From positions 66,787,832-66,851,831 of the forward strand of contig OV277862.1 of assembly GCA_922989275.2 (NCBI GenBank): 64,000 nucleotides of DNA, in the 5' to 3' direction. A program made the position numbers and the translations under genes. Positions within the stretch are counted from its first letter, which is position 1. Each line of letters begins with the position of its first letter. Of the stretch, positions 1 through 10,264 are shown in pieces. The notes below the pieces were generated by a model. That model searched no databases, was not told where the DNA came from, and saw only the letters and a list, made by a program, of their open reading frames with translations. This stretch comes from Gari tellinella. Lineage: Eukaryota; Mollusca; Bivalvia; Cardiida; Psammobiidae.

Positions 1-312
1 ATTGACCTAATGGAACGTTGGTGGACTGAAAGGGTTAGTAAACTGATTAACCCTACAGAACTTTGGTGGAAGAAAGGGTTAAGTAAACTGATTAACTCTA
101 CAGAACTTTGGTGACAGAAAGGGTTAAGTAAACTGATTAATTCTACAGAACATTGGTGGAAGAAAGGATTAAGTAAATTATTAATTCTACAGAACTTTGG
201 TGGAAGAAAGGGTTAAGTAAACTGACTAACTTTACAGTACTTTGGTAGACGAAAGAGGTAAATAAACTTATACCCTATTGAACTTTGGTGGAAGAAAAGG
301 TACAGTAAACTA
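1..312. repeat. 45-bp minisatellite
   Basis: About seven degenerate units with the landmark AACTGATTAAC at 41, 86, 131, about 175, 220 and about 264. The unit includes ACAGAACTTTGGTGGAAGA. It probably starts left of the window. Confidence 0.9.
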
Positions 313-378
313 TGAGCATATTCTGATCTCAGTCACCCTGATTATAGTCTGCATTGTTTGCTATTACATATATACACA

Positions 379-513
379 ATTTATGAAGTTCTTGTGACTT
401 ATCCAAATTGTTTTTACCTTTGTGACAGTTTCGGTTCTCCATTGGAGCACCTTCATCAGACTGTGACACAAAGGTAAAAACAATTTGGATAAGTCACAAG
501 AACTTCATAAATT
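379..513. repeat. Near-perfect inverted repeat, about 50-bp arms
   Basis: Left arm 379-428 and right arm 461-513 are reverse complements with very few differences; the spacer is about 32 bp. Likely a recent fold-back MITE or local inversion duplication. The 514-926 stretch beyond it shows no gene or other repeat I recognise. Confidence 0.8.
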
Positions 514-926
514 GAGTGTATTACTATCCTGATGAACTTTTTTCGAGTATTACATATATAGTTTTCAGCCATGTTGGCAATAAAACACAGTGGAGAAGAC
601 ATTCTTTTCCAATAAACATGAAACGGAAATAATCCCTCAAACCATGATTTTACAAAGACTTCAATCTTTCTTTCCACAATAAATGCACAGGAACAGCTAT
701 CCTGTTAAAACATGGTGTCCAAAATTGACATGACTAGTACATATACATTACAATATACACAGCTGTTGTAAACACTCATGGCACTTAAAAACAAATATAA
801 AAATATGCCAATACAGTAAACTTTAACATGATATATAGTATAAACAATAAAAGAGGATGTATAGTAATAGGAATACAATTTTAAAATATCTATTAACAAA
901 CAGCAAACTTGTGGTCAGTGGCCCAT

Positions 927-1177
927 TTAACTCTTTCCTCCCTGAAACTTTAAATGGACAATTCCAGTTTCCATCTAAGTCTAGTCAATTTCTGACTTTA
1001 AAGGGTTGTTTTTGTCAATGTTTGGCATTGTGACAAACAGTGAAGACCCTGATCAGAGGGCTCCTTTCGGAGCCCTCTGATCTGGGTCTTCACTGTTTGT
1101 ATAGAACATGTGTACTATTCACATGTACACTGTTTGAAAAGCACGCCTATATGCGGGACTAGGGTTCAAAGAGTTAA
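927..1177. mobile_element. Family B MITE, TTAA-flanked
   Basis: TTAA at 927-930 and 1174-1177. Ends CTCTTTCCTCCCTG and the complement of AGGGTTCAAAGAG. The centre is a long palindrome built on AACAGTGAAGACCCTGATCA and GAGGGCTCC. Adjacent degenerate copies lie at 1200-1456 and 1544-1803. Confidence 0.8.
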
Positions 1178-1543
1178 AAGAAGATACATTTCTTGTCCTT
1201 TAACTCATTCATCCATGAAACTTTTTTAATGGACAATCCCAATTTCCAATTAAGTCAAGCTCATCTTTGACTATTTAGGTCCTTTTTTTTCTTTTCTTTT
1301 TTTTTTAAAAAAATATTGCAAAATAACAAACAGTGCATAAACAGTGCAGGAGCCCTCTGTCAGGGTCTACACTATTTGCATAGGACAAGAGAATTATTCA
1401 CATGTACACTGTTTCTAAATGATGCAAAATGTCTGTCCCTTGGGGGTCAATGAGCTTTCTGCATTACTTTCATTCTGTATAAAGCAATAATCTGTCTAAA
1501 GTGATAACCATGCTTCATTCTTTTGCATTACCTTTGTCCTGCA

Positions 1544-1803
1544 TTAACACATTCAACCCTAGCGACGACTATACTCATCATTTACAAACAATATACACGA
1601 GAAGTGTACTTTTTTCCTATGCACATAGCATACAACCTGATCAGAAGGCTCCTACAGTAGCCCTCTGATCTCTGATCAGGGTCTGCAATGTCAGATATTT
1701 CGCAATATAATGTTAAAATCAACCATTAGAAGAGTCATATATTGACTAGACTTTATTCTACATTGGAATTTTCCATTTAAAGTTTCAGGGGTGAATGAGT
1801 TAA
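1544..1803. mobile_element. Family B MITE, inverted orientation
   Basis: TTAA at 1544-1547 and 1800-1803, with terminal CACATTCAACCCTAG and GGGGTGAATGAG. The same central palindrome motif (CTGATCAGAAGGCTCC) is present but decayed. Confidence 0.75.
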
Positions 1804-2823
1804 GCTGCTTATGACCTGTCATAAATACTACAAATGTATCTCTCAGTGGTCACCAAAGACAAGTTTGACTTAACAATAAAAGATACATGTATAAACATAA
1901 TGGCACAAAGCTAAAAAGTTAAACATATTATAAACACGCATTAGCAGCTGGCTGGAGCTACTCATATAAGAAGTTACAATAATAAGTCAAAACATATACA
2001 TTTACATTCGTCCCAATCAATTCCCTAGAAAATGTGTCCTTCAATTTGTGTAAACGCTATTTCTTGAGAGGGCGGGACTTGTGGATAAGTTTCGAAGAGA
2101 AGGCGGGCATATGCATTTTTCATCCCCAAATTGATCTTTGGAACTCCGACAGCAAACATTTGGCGGAATTTTCAAAATTTTGTTCTTAACCAATGTATGC
2201 CTTCCTATTAGCAGAAACCATGATTACCGACTAAAATTCTTCTTTATAAATGAGACAAATTGCGAGAAAAATGATATACCTTATAAACAGCAGCTGTTTG
2301 CATTTCTTTATGACAAAAAAATTTGATATATTTAACCTACTTTCAAAATGACGTCATTTCCTTATGACGTCATATCGGCATTTCCGCGTCAAACTGTCAA
2401 AATGTTTATGTTAGAATGAAAACAATGGAACTTATGTTTTAGAGTTCGAATGTACACCGCTTCAGTAATTCGATCATAGCTGTTCCTTAAAAGGTACACA
2501 TTATTTGTGTTATCGACCTCTAATATGAAATAAACATTCATGCGTACTAACAAAATGTTATTTTAATATTAGAAATTACAGCAAATATATTGTAAATATA
2601 AGAAATGAGCTGGGTTTTTTTGGCTTTCAAGCGAAAAAAAACGACAGTAAATTATCGGCAAATACCATGAATCGCGCTACTAAACCTTTTATTTTATTAA
2701 ATCTTTCCTTAATCCTTTTCTACTTGTTTATATCCATCATGTTTTCTGATTGAGAGTAACCTTTCATATACTTCACCTCAGTCTTGATAAAGATTAATAG
2801 GTTACACATTGACTGCTGGCTCT
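1804..2823. promoter_or_regulatory. Low-repeat stretch with GC boxes and two CRE-like sites
   Basis: No gene is supported. GGGCGGGAC near 2071 and AGGCGGG near 2101 resemble GC boxes, and two TGACGTCA palindromes lie close together near 2349 and 2364. This could be a promoter for a gene outside the window or a chance cluster. A 62-codon ORF at 2138-2326 has no recognisable similarity. Confidence 0.3.
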
Positions 2824-3125
2824 TCAACCCAGTACCCCATAAATACACCTAAGTGACCTTTTTACGCCTTTCATTTATTCCTCTATGGAAGAATATAGTT
2901 CTCATTTATACAGTCACAAATTTTTATCTGAAGATATTTTTGCTATATTCTAGCAGATGGTAGCTTAAAGCAGGTTGAAAGTAAAGCAGAATGTGCCTTA
3001 ATAGCTTAAAGCAGGCTGAAAGTAAAGCAGAATGTGCCTTAAGGCACATTCTGCTTTACTTTCAACCTGCTTTAAGTGGTCATCTATCTTCAAAACTAGA
3101 AACAGGCTATGGGGTAATGGGTTTA
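2824..3125. mobile_element. Family A MITE with internal duplication
   Basis: Ends CCCAGTACCCCATAAATA and CTATGGGGTAATGGG. The central hairpin (GCTTAAAGCAGGCTGAAAG and its complement) has its left arm partly duplicated at 2961-3042. Confidence 0.8.
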
Positions 3126-3249
3126 AGTGTACTGAAAGTAAAGCAGAAAGTTCCTCCTTTCAGTCTGCTTCAAGTACCCATGTTAAGTCTTAAAGACACA
3201 AATAAAATATGTTATGTGAGCCAAACAACATGAAACAAGGCACTTGAAC

Positions 3250-3372
3250 AGGCCCCACGGCTATAAAGCTTTTGGGTTGAGTCTGAAATTCAAATCTTGA
3301 ACTCAAATCTGACCTATCAAATGCTTGAGAACAATTTCAGACTCAACTCAAAAGCCTTATAATCTTGGACCA
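3250..3372. repeat. Hairpin element with ATAAAGCTTTTGGGTTGAG ends
   Basis: A fold-back element whose arms contain TCTGAAATT...CTCAAATCTGACC and reverse complements. Related copies occur at 5515-5660, 12710-12856 and 36185-36330, each with ends like GGCTCCAAGGTTATAAAGC. Confidence 0.7.
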
Positions 3373-3744
3373 AGGGCAATCCAGTTACAAAGTAAATCCA
3401 TATCAGAAGCAACAGTGAACAGAATTCATTGTCAAACTGTAAAACTCTGATGCCTCTCATCATGCCAGACAATAAATGCACAAACATTGACCAGATTCTT
3501 AACCTGTTTGAGACAGACCGTGAGACAGAAGGACAAAGGTAGCCCTTGATGCCACTGACCACTTTACGACAGAGTATAAAAAACCTTTGAAATGGTATCA
3601 ACAAACCTGGCATCATTACTATATTATCTGTTTATCAACAACAACAAAACAATTACATATCAAACAAAACAAGCAGAAAGTAACAGTTTTATCAAGCAAT
3701 CTCAATCTACTGCCAGCCCTTATCTCCACACTTGATATTTCAAG

Positions 3745-3830
3745 ACAGGTGGTTACTTAAAGCAGGCTGAAAGTAAAGCAGAAAGCTTCCAGAGGAAGCT
3801 TTCTGCTTTACTTTCAGCTTGCTTAAAGCA
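3745..3830. repeat. Family C hairpin
   Basis: A palindrome of the GCTTAAAGCAGGCTGAAAGT type whose centre is AGAAAGCTTCCAGAGGAAGC rather than the family A centre. The cleanest copy is at 46990-47061. Confidence 0.75.
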
Positions 3831-4498
3831 CTGTCACGATCAAGGAATATTTTTCTACAGCTCTTTAATAGGATATGGTAGAATTGTGCAAAGGCATATA
3901 GTTGAACTTCAATATCTCACTTAAATCGAACATATCCATATTTCAAAGACAAAATATAAGCCATGTTTAGACATTGAAAAATGGCTATGATTGACTTAAG
4001 TGGGCTGGATTTATATAATTAATAATGAAAAGTTTGACTTTTAAAAGAGAATTCGAGATATATAACTTTGACTGTATCTAGAAGGAATGGGTAAAAGCGT
4101 CAAAAGGTGTTTCTATGGGGGAAAAAGGGGTTAACCCTTTCCTTCACAGCAAACTATGCAAATCACCTATATAAGTGATCCAGACAAGTGTGACAAAAAT
4201 GAGCATTCTCAAGATTTTCTCCTTTATGTCTCCAACAAATCGTGTGTAGTGACAACTCATTAGAATTGGGGCTGTGAGACATTCGGAAGTTCTAACTGTC
4301 ATCTTATCTGGAGCTATGCCTGTATCAAACTGATAGAGCATCCATTATTGTAGTTCTGGTTTTATACCTGATGGCTGCTGGACACATTACCCAATAAATA
4401 TTCCTTTAATTCATTCCCAAACTGTAGGAATCTTTTTCACTTAGTACAGTCACGAATATGAACAGTAAGAGATATTTGCTATATCCTAGAAGATGGTA

Positions 4499-4847
4499 CA
4501 GTGCTCCCTCTCTAAAACGAAACCCAATGGGAGACACACATTGTGCGTGTTATTTGGAGGGAGTTGTTATAGGGAGGGAAATTAAGACTTGACTTTCATT
4601 CGCAAACAACTTGAATCCAGATCTGGATGAAAGCTGTTTGTCACTTGTCATTATATTTCTTCTGTCAAAATGTCCACTAATAAGTAACTTTTATAAAAAA
4701 AACAAAAACAACAGGCAACAATTTGAAGAAGACAATATTGCAGCTGTAAAAGCATTGGAAATAAATGTCTTGTTTAGGAAATTGCTGAAAGTGTTGTTGT
4801 AAGGAGGGAGTTGTTGTTGGGAGGTCAGTTGTAGGGAGGGAGCACTG
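4499..4847. mobile_element. Family D MITE, TA-flanked (mariner/Tc1-like)
   Basis: Termini CAGTGCTCCCTCTCTA and TAGGGAGGGAGCACTG, flanked by TA at 4497-4498 and 4848-4849. The CAGT...ACTG ends and TA duplication fit a Tc1/mariner-mobilised MITE. No transposase is present. Confidence 0.85.
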
Positions 4848-4862
4848 TAGTTTAAAGCTGCT

Positions 4863-5114
4863 TTAACTCATTTTCCCCTGAAACTTCCAATGGAAAATTC
4901 CAGTTTGCAATAAAGGATGGTCCATTTTAGACTATTTAGGGTTTTTTTTTGTAATAAATTGAAAAAATGACAAACAGTGAAGTCTCTGATCAGAGGGCTC
5001 CTGCAGGAGCCCTCTGATCAGGGACTTCACTGTTTGCATAGGACAAGTGTACTCTTCACAGGTACACATTTGGTAAACGACGCAAATATGCGTCACTAGG
5101 GCTCAATGAGTTAA
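4863..5114. mobile_element. Family B MITE, intact
   Basis: TTAA at 4863-4866 and 5111-5114; 244 bp between. Ends CTCATTTTCCCCTGAAAC and AGGGCTCAATGAG. Central palindrome around GGGCTCCTGCAGGAGCCC at about 4995-5015. A good reference copy. Confidence 0.88.
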
Positions 5115-6167
5115 GTAGTCAACTGTTTACAAAAATAGAAACAGGCTATAGGATCAGTGGTTAAAGTGAAAATTACTTTGAGTGCATATGCAAGAAGCTA
5201 GATATCACAAAAGGCATGAATGTGGTGGGTTAAAGGCATTTTATGGAATTATGTGTGAGAAAGCGATTTGCTGAGATAAGTAAAACTTCAATATCATGAA
5301 ATCGGCTATGTCAAACATAACCATATTTCAAAGTTTTAACGCAGTGAGTTTGACTTAACCAAGCATGAAATATTTTTATGTAATTCATGTGTCGAAATAT
5401 GAATTAAGTTTGAGTTAAGCAAGTTGAGAATATCGGAGTTTGACTGTGAATGCACTACAGGTCAAACTTGCTAAAAATAGTGTTATAATGTAAGAACTAT
5501 AAGAACTATAACAGGCTCCAAGGTTATAAAGCTTTTGAGTTGAATCTGAAATCATTCTCAAGCATTTAATTGGTCAGATTTGAGCATAGGCTCAAATCTG
5601 ACCAGTTAAATGCTTGAGAACAAATTCAAATTCAACTCAAACACTAAATATAACCTTGGGCCCAGCTATTTAATCATTCTATTGTTTGGTTTATGGTTGG
5701 GTCTGAATGTAAATATGGTTACAGAATAAATAATCAGATTAACCCTTTCAATGCTGAAGTTTTAATTGACCTTATCTATTTTTTAACAAACCATCTGTAT
5801 TTATATTGATACAAATGGGGGTAAATTGTCCTAAAATATATAAAAGTACCTGAATGACAAACCGTGTAGGCACTGGTTAAGGGCTCTTTCAAAATCCCTT
5901 TTGTCAGTGTTTGCACTGTTTGTTTAGGATAAGTATCTAGTTCAAACATAACAAAGGGTTAAAAAGAAAATAACAAATACAAATTAAAATGTAAAGTATC
6001 AACAGTGTTAGAATTGTCGCTTTATAATACAGTATATAAATGCAATGTAATAAATTTATATCTCATAACAGTGGTGTTGTTGTTTTAAAACAGCAATGTC
6101 AAATTCTATGATTTCAAGCAAATGTAAAAGAACACCAAAACATACTATAATACATTCTGTATTGATT
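5115..6167. other. Mixed repeat debris, no gene
   Basis: Contains a degenerate Tc1-like fold-back (about 5285-5455, with a close relative at 3885-4080), the hairpin element at 5515-5660, and AT-rich sequence. No coding signal was found. Confidence 0.6.
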
Positions 6168-6619
6168 GTGACATGACTAACATTTATGAAGCCATCACTA
6201 ACATTGATTGAGACATAACTCACATTGATTGTGACATCACTAATATGATTGTGACATCACTAATATGAATGTGACATCACTAACATTGAATGAGACATCA
6301 CTAACATTGATTGTGACATCATTAACATTGATTGAGACATCACTAACATTGATTGTGACATGACTTACATTGATTGTGACATGACTTACATTGATTGTGA
6401 CATCACTAACATTGATTGAGACATGACTTACATTGATTGTGACATCATTAACATTGATTGTGACATCACTAACATTGATTGTGACATCACTAATATGATT
6501 GTGACATCACTAACATTGATTGAGACATCACTAACATTGATTGTGACATCACTAACATTGATTGAGACATGACTAATATAGTTTGTGATATCACTAACAT
6601 TGATTGTGACATGACTAAT
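6168..6619. repeat. 21-bp minisatellite with TGTGACATCAC
   Basis: About 21 units of ACATTGATTGTGACATCACTA with scattered changes (GAGACAT, CATGACT) and a few shortened 18-bp units. Every unit carries TGACATCA or TGACATGA, one base from CRE/AP-1 palindromes. Confidence 0.95.
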
Positions 6620-6950
6620 AGTGCATGGTCCAACTTATATATTACAAACTGCTAATTCAAATTCGTTCACTCAAAAAATAACTTTTCGATGGTAAAACAT
6701 TTAAGCTATAAGCAGAATGAAATTAAAGCAAAGAGCTCCAACAGGAGCTTTTTGCTATACTTTTTAGTCTTATTTTCAGCTGCCAACTGTATTCAGCAGT
6801 AAAACACTATTCATTTGTAGTGCTCCTATGCCCTGTGTGAATGTGCAGTGTATACAATGATTTGAAATGCGTTCTGCAACATGGCAATACATTATCATCA
6901 TAATGCTGAGCAAAATTTAACAAGCATCTCAGAAAAGCATTATGGCTGCT

Positions 6951-7449
6951 TTAACCCTTTACTCCAAAGCCTGTTTCTAGTATTGATGATAGATGACCAT
7001 TTAACTCATTGTGCCCTAGTGACGCATATATGCGTCCTGTACGAAAAGTGTACATGTGAAGAGTACACTTGTCTTATTCAAACAGTGAAGTCCCTGATTA
7101 GAGGGCTCCTGTAGGAGCCCTCTAATCAGGGACTTCACTGTTTGTCATTTTGTAATATATTATAAAAACCAACCCTAAATAGTCTAAAATGGACCAGACT
7201 TAATTGTAAACTAGAATTGTCCATTGAATGTCTCAGGGGATAATGAGTTAAGGCAGGTTGAAATAAAAGCAGAATGCACCTTATGGCACATTCTGCTTTA
7301 CTAACAACCTGCTTTAAGCAACCATCTGTTAATTTTAAAAAGTATTTCTTATGGTGGATATTCATGCCTGTATAGAATGGAACTTAATTTCTTCAGTGGA
7401 GGAATAAATTAAAGGCATAAAAAGGTGTATGCATGGGGTAAAGGGTTAA
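6951..7449. mobile_element. Family A MITE carrying a nested family B MITE
   Basis: Outer TTAA at 6951-6954 and 7446-7449, with CCCTTTACTCCAAAGCC and ATGGGGTAAAGGG ends. A family B element (7011-7251) sits in the TTAA of the family A hairpin arm and is flanked by TTAA on both sides. This shows directly that B inserts at TTAA. Confidence 0.9.
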
Positions 7450-7748
7450 GATGACATATAACTGGCTTTGTTATACTGATTTAAACTGTTTATCAATTGG
7501 AGCATGTGTCATTTATTGTTTCCAATCCCACTCTCATACAGTTGGGTTCCTTTAAGAATTAGGAACACACCTAAAGTCAGATCTATCTCTATCTACACCT
7601 GCAACAAGCAAACAATGAAATCTGAATTCTTGGGATATAACACAGAGATAATATTTTTTCCCTGATAAATTGCAGTTATAATGCTTTGGGAAGTACACCT
7701 AGATTAACAACAATTAAACATTGCAGTGAGCTTAACCCACTCCTTGCC

Positions 7749-7998
7749 TTAACCCTTTCCCCCATAGAAGCGCCTTTTAGCGCATTCAGTTTATTCTTGC
7801 CCTGAAGAAAATAGTTCAATTTATACATTCATAAATATGTATAATACAAAATATTTTCTATATTCTAGCAGATGATAGCTTAAAGCAGGCTGAAAGTAAA
7901 GCAGAATGCGCTTAAAGCGCATTCTGCTTTACTTTCAACCTGCTTTAAGTGGACACCTTTATTCAATACTAGAGATATGCTATGTGGGAAAGGGTTAA
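7749..7998. mobile_element. Family A MITE, intact 250-bp copy
   Basis: TTAA at 7749-7752 and 7995-7998. Ends CCCTTTCCCCCATAG and TATGTGGGAAAGGG. The TTAA target and CCC/GGG ends fit the piggyBac superfamily. The central palindrome spans about 7879-7949, with centre GCGCTTAAAGCGC. Confidence 0.9.
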
Positions 7999-8914
7999 CC
8001 AGGTACAATGCTGATTTACTGCATTACTTGTCCGCTTATCAGGATCCAATTTGTGTGTAACTTGTTATGATAATTATACCTTAGCCTAAAATTTGAATTT
8101 GAGAAGCAAAAGCATTCAACAATTGTGTTTTTGCATATGATGTCATGGTAGTGAAGTGTTTTAAACCTGGTAAAGACAAAGAACTGTCAAGTTGTCTCAT
8201 ATCACACACCATATTCAATTCTGCACAAATTGCAATAATGATATTAAGCCATGATTTATTTCACAAAATGTTTTCAATACATTATGACATTTAAGCACCA
8301 TACAATGGGAGAAAACATTTGTTCCCATTTTTAAGGTGCTTTTTCTGAATTTCAAGGGATACTAGATAGTAAACCCTTCAATTAAACAGCCTAATACCAA
8401 TAATTTATATAATATAATTGCATTTCAACCTTAAGGCACATTCTGCTTACTTTCAGCCTGCTTAAAGCATTCACCTGTCATAATACAAAAATTCTTTTTT
8501 ATGCATCTTTAAGCAGACCATGCTAAAAGCATGAAGTGGTATCTCTATAAGGAAAAATTACTTAAAGGCACTTCTATGGGGTAAAGAGTTACCGACTGCC
8601 CGCATATCTTCTCTTGGGTGGTTGCTTATAACAGGTTTGACATGACTTCCTATAGTTACTAGCTACCTGACTATACATAGGTCAAGCTGACTTTCTGACC
8701 AGCAGAAGCTTCTGTGCAGTAACTGTGAAGTTATCTGAAAGTATACATGTACATAAATTGGTTCTCAATAAACAAGGAAATACCTTTTTCTTAACAGTTT
8801 AAATAAAACTAAATGCGTATGCAGAGCAAAAAACGTGGTAAAAAACATTTTTTGAAAATTCTGACAATATTTATTATAGTTGCAAACTGTTTGCGATGGA
8901 AATAATTTACATAG

Positions 8915-9078
8915 AGGATAACTGTTTTTTTCAGTGTAAGATCGAAATTTTATCCATTGAGTGAACATCAGATGTTATATTTTCAAGAGTGTCGAAGCCA
9001 CGAGTGAAAATATAACAGTCTGATGTTCAGGAAATGGATTAAATTCAATATTACACTGAAAAAATACAGTTATTCTAT
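8915..9078. repeat. Fold-back element, about 73-bp arms
   Basis: The arms 8915-8990 and 9003-9078 are reverse complements, beginning with AACTGTTTTTTTCAGTGTAA and its complement; the loop is about 12 bp. A 9391-9422 hairpin (ATAATCCCACTGC arms) lies just beyond. The 8000-8914 and 9079-9694 stretches show no gene. Confidence 0.8.
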
Positions 9079-9694
9079 TTATTTATGCTTTTAAGCCACT
9101 TTTTAAACGAAATTATTCAACAATTGAAAGCAAAAGTACATTATTTATCCCGTGTTGAGCCCCAATTTTAAATCAAACAAATTTTCGAAACAATTTCCCG
9201 TAGGATGCCGTCACTGATATATTGATTTGACGTCACCAGAATTATGTCGTTACTTCTGATCTTGGATTCATGTTCTTCCGTTGAGTGGTTCGCGACAAAT
9301 CAGGCTGCCGGAATTGAACGGTAAGACATAATTGACTACCATTCATGGGGAGCCCTACAGGGAAAATTCATAAAAGAAGCACGCACAACGATAATCCCAC
9401 TGCTTGAAGCAGTGGGATTATCAAGTGAAAATCCACTGCTTTTTCCCGGTAATCCACCGAAAAGCATACATAAAATGCATTAATCATATCTTTTATTTAG
9501 CAATCAGTTGTCTTTGATTACTTTGAATACCTTATCCATCCCTGAGACTTGAAATGAACATTTCCAATTCAAAATTAAGCCTAGTCAATTTTGAATAATG
9601 TAATTAAGATCAATTTAAACAATAAACAGTCCTGTATTTCACAACAATTAACAGTTGTAGAAGATAGGAGCTTTCTGCTTTACTTTCATCTTGC

Positions 9695-9950
9695 CTTAAA
9701 CCATTATTGCTCCATAGATACACATGTTTACCAATTTAATTTATTCTTTCTAAAGGAAATAGTTCTAATTTATACATTCATGCATATATATCTTAAGAAA
9801 TATTTTCTATATCCTAGTAGATAGTAGCTTAAAGCAGGCTGAAAGTAAAGCAGAATGCACCTTAAGGTGCATTCTGCTTTACTTTCAACCTGCTTTTAGT
9901 GGTCACTTGTCTTCAAAATTAGGAAAAAATTATATGGAGCAAATGGTAAA
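9695..9950. mobile_element. Family A MITE, decayed ends
   Basis: Starts at TTAAACCATTATTGCTCC and ends near GAGCAAATGGTAA. Its central palindrome (about 9829-9900) is still nearly perfect. It lies downstream of the possible SLC7 stop at 10073 and contains the nearest AATAAA on the minus strand. Confidence 0.75.
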
Positions 9951-10086
9951 GCTGCCACCTGAATTTAGCACTTTCAATTAATCTTGATGTTTGGCATTCT
10001 TTGGGAATAGTAAGTAGAGGCATTACTGAGGAAAGGGTAAACAGAGGTTGGTTTCTACCATATTGTGTCTATTCATTTAGACTTAC

Positions 10087-10264
10087 CCATTGTTCTCCTA
10101 AATGCTAGTGGTTTATTCCTCCATCTTATCCCTACTAGATACACAGGGACCCCAGCTGCCAGGATGACTAGACCACGCCCAAGTTTGTATGGTTCCTGGT
10201 ACACACTTAATACACCAATAACAATCAACAGGACAAACTGGGATAAGGGAACCAGCAAATATGC
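10087..10264 (-). CDS. SLC7 exon 9 (TM11-TM12)
   Basis: 178 nt ending in phase 1 if the GTAAGT donor is used. Encodes AYLLVPLSQFVLLIVIGVLS and AAGVPVYLVGIRWRNKP, close to LAT1 SGLPVYFFGVWWKNKP. Reading through the donor gives MGKSK and a stop at 10073-10075, so this may be the terminal exon. No convincing further exon was found to the left. Confidence 0.9.

Noticed and set aside
3317..3616. Minus-strand frame of 99 codons considered as the last SLC7 exon
   Set aside because: It can be entered in the right phase at 3615 and has a weak FFILCRKVV similarity to the LAT tail, but the acceptor has a poor pyrimidine tract and the frame would add about 95 residues unlike the family.
6168..6619. CRISPR-like array
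   Set aside because: The repeats are contiguous 21-bp units with no spacers, in a eukaryotic context; this is a minisatellite.
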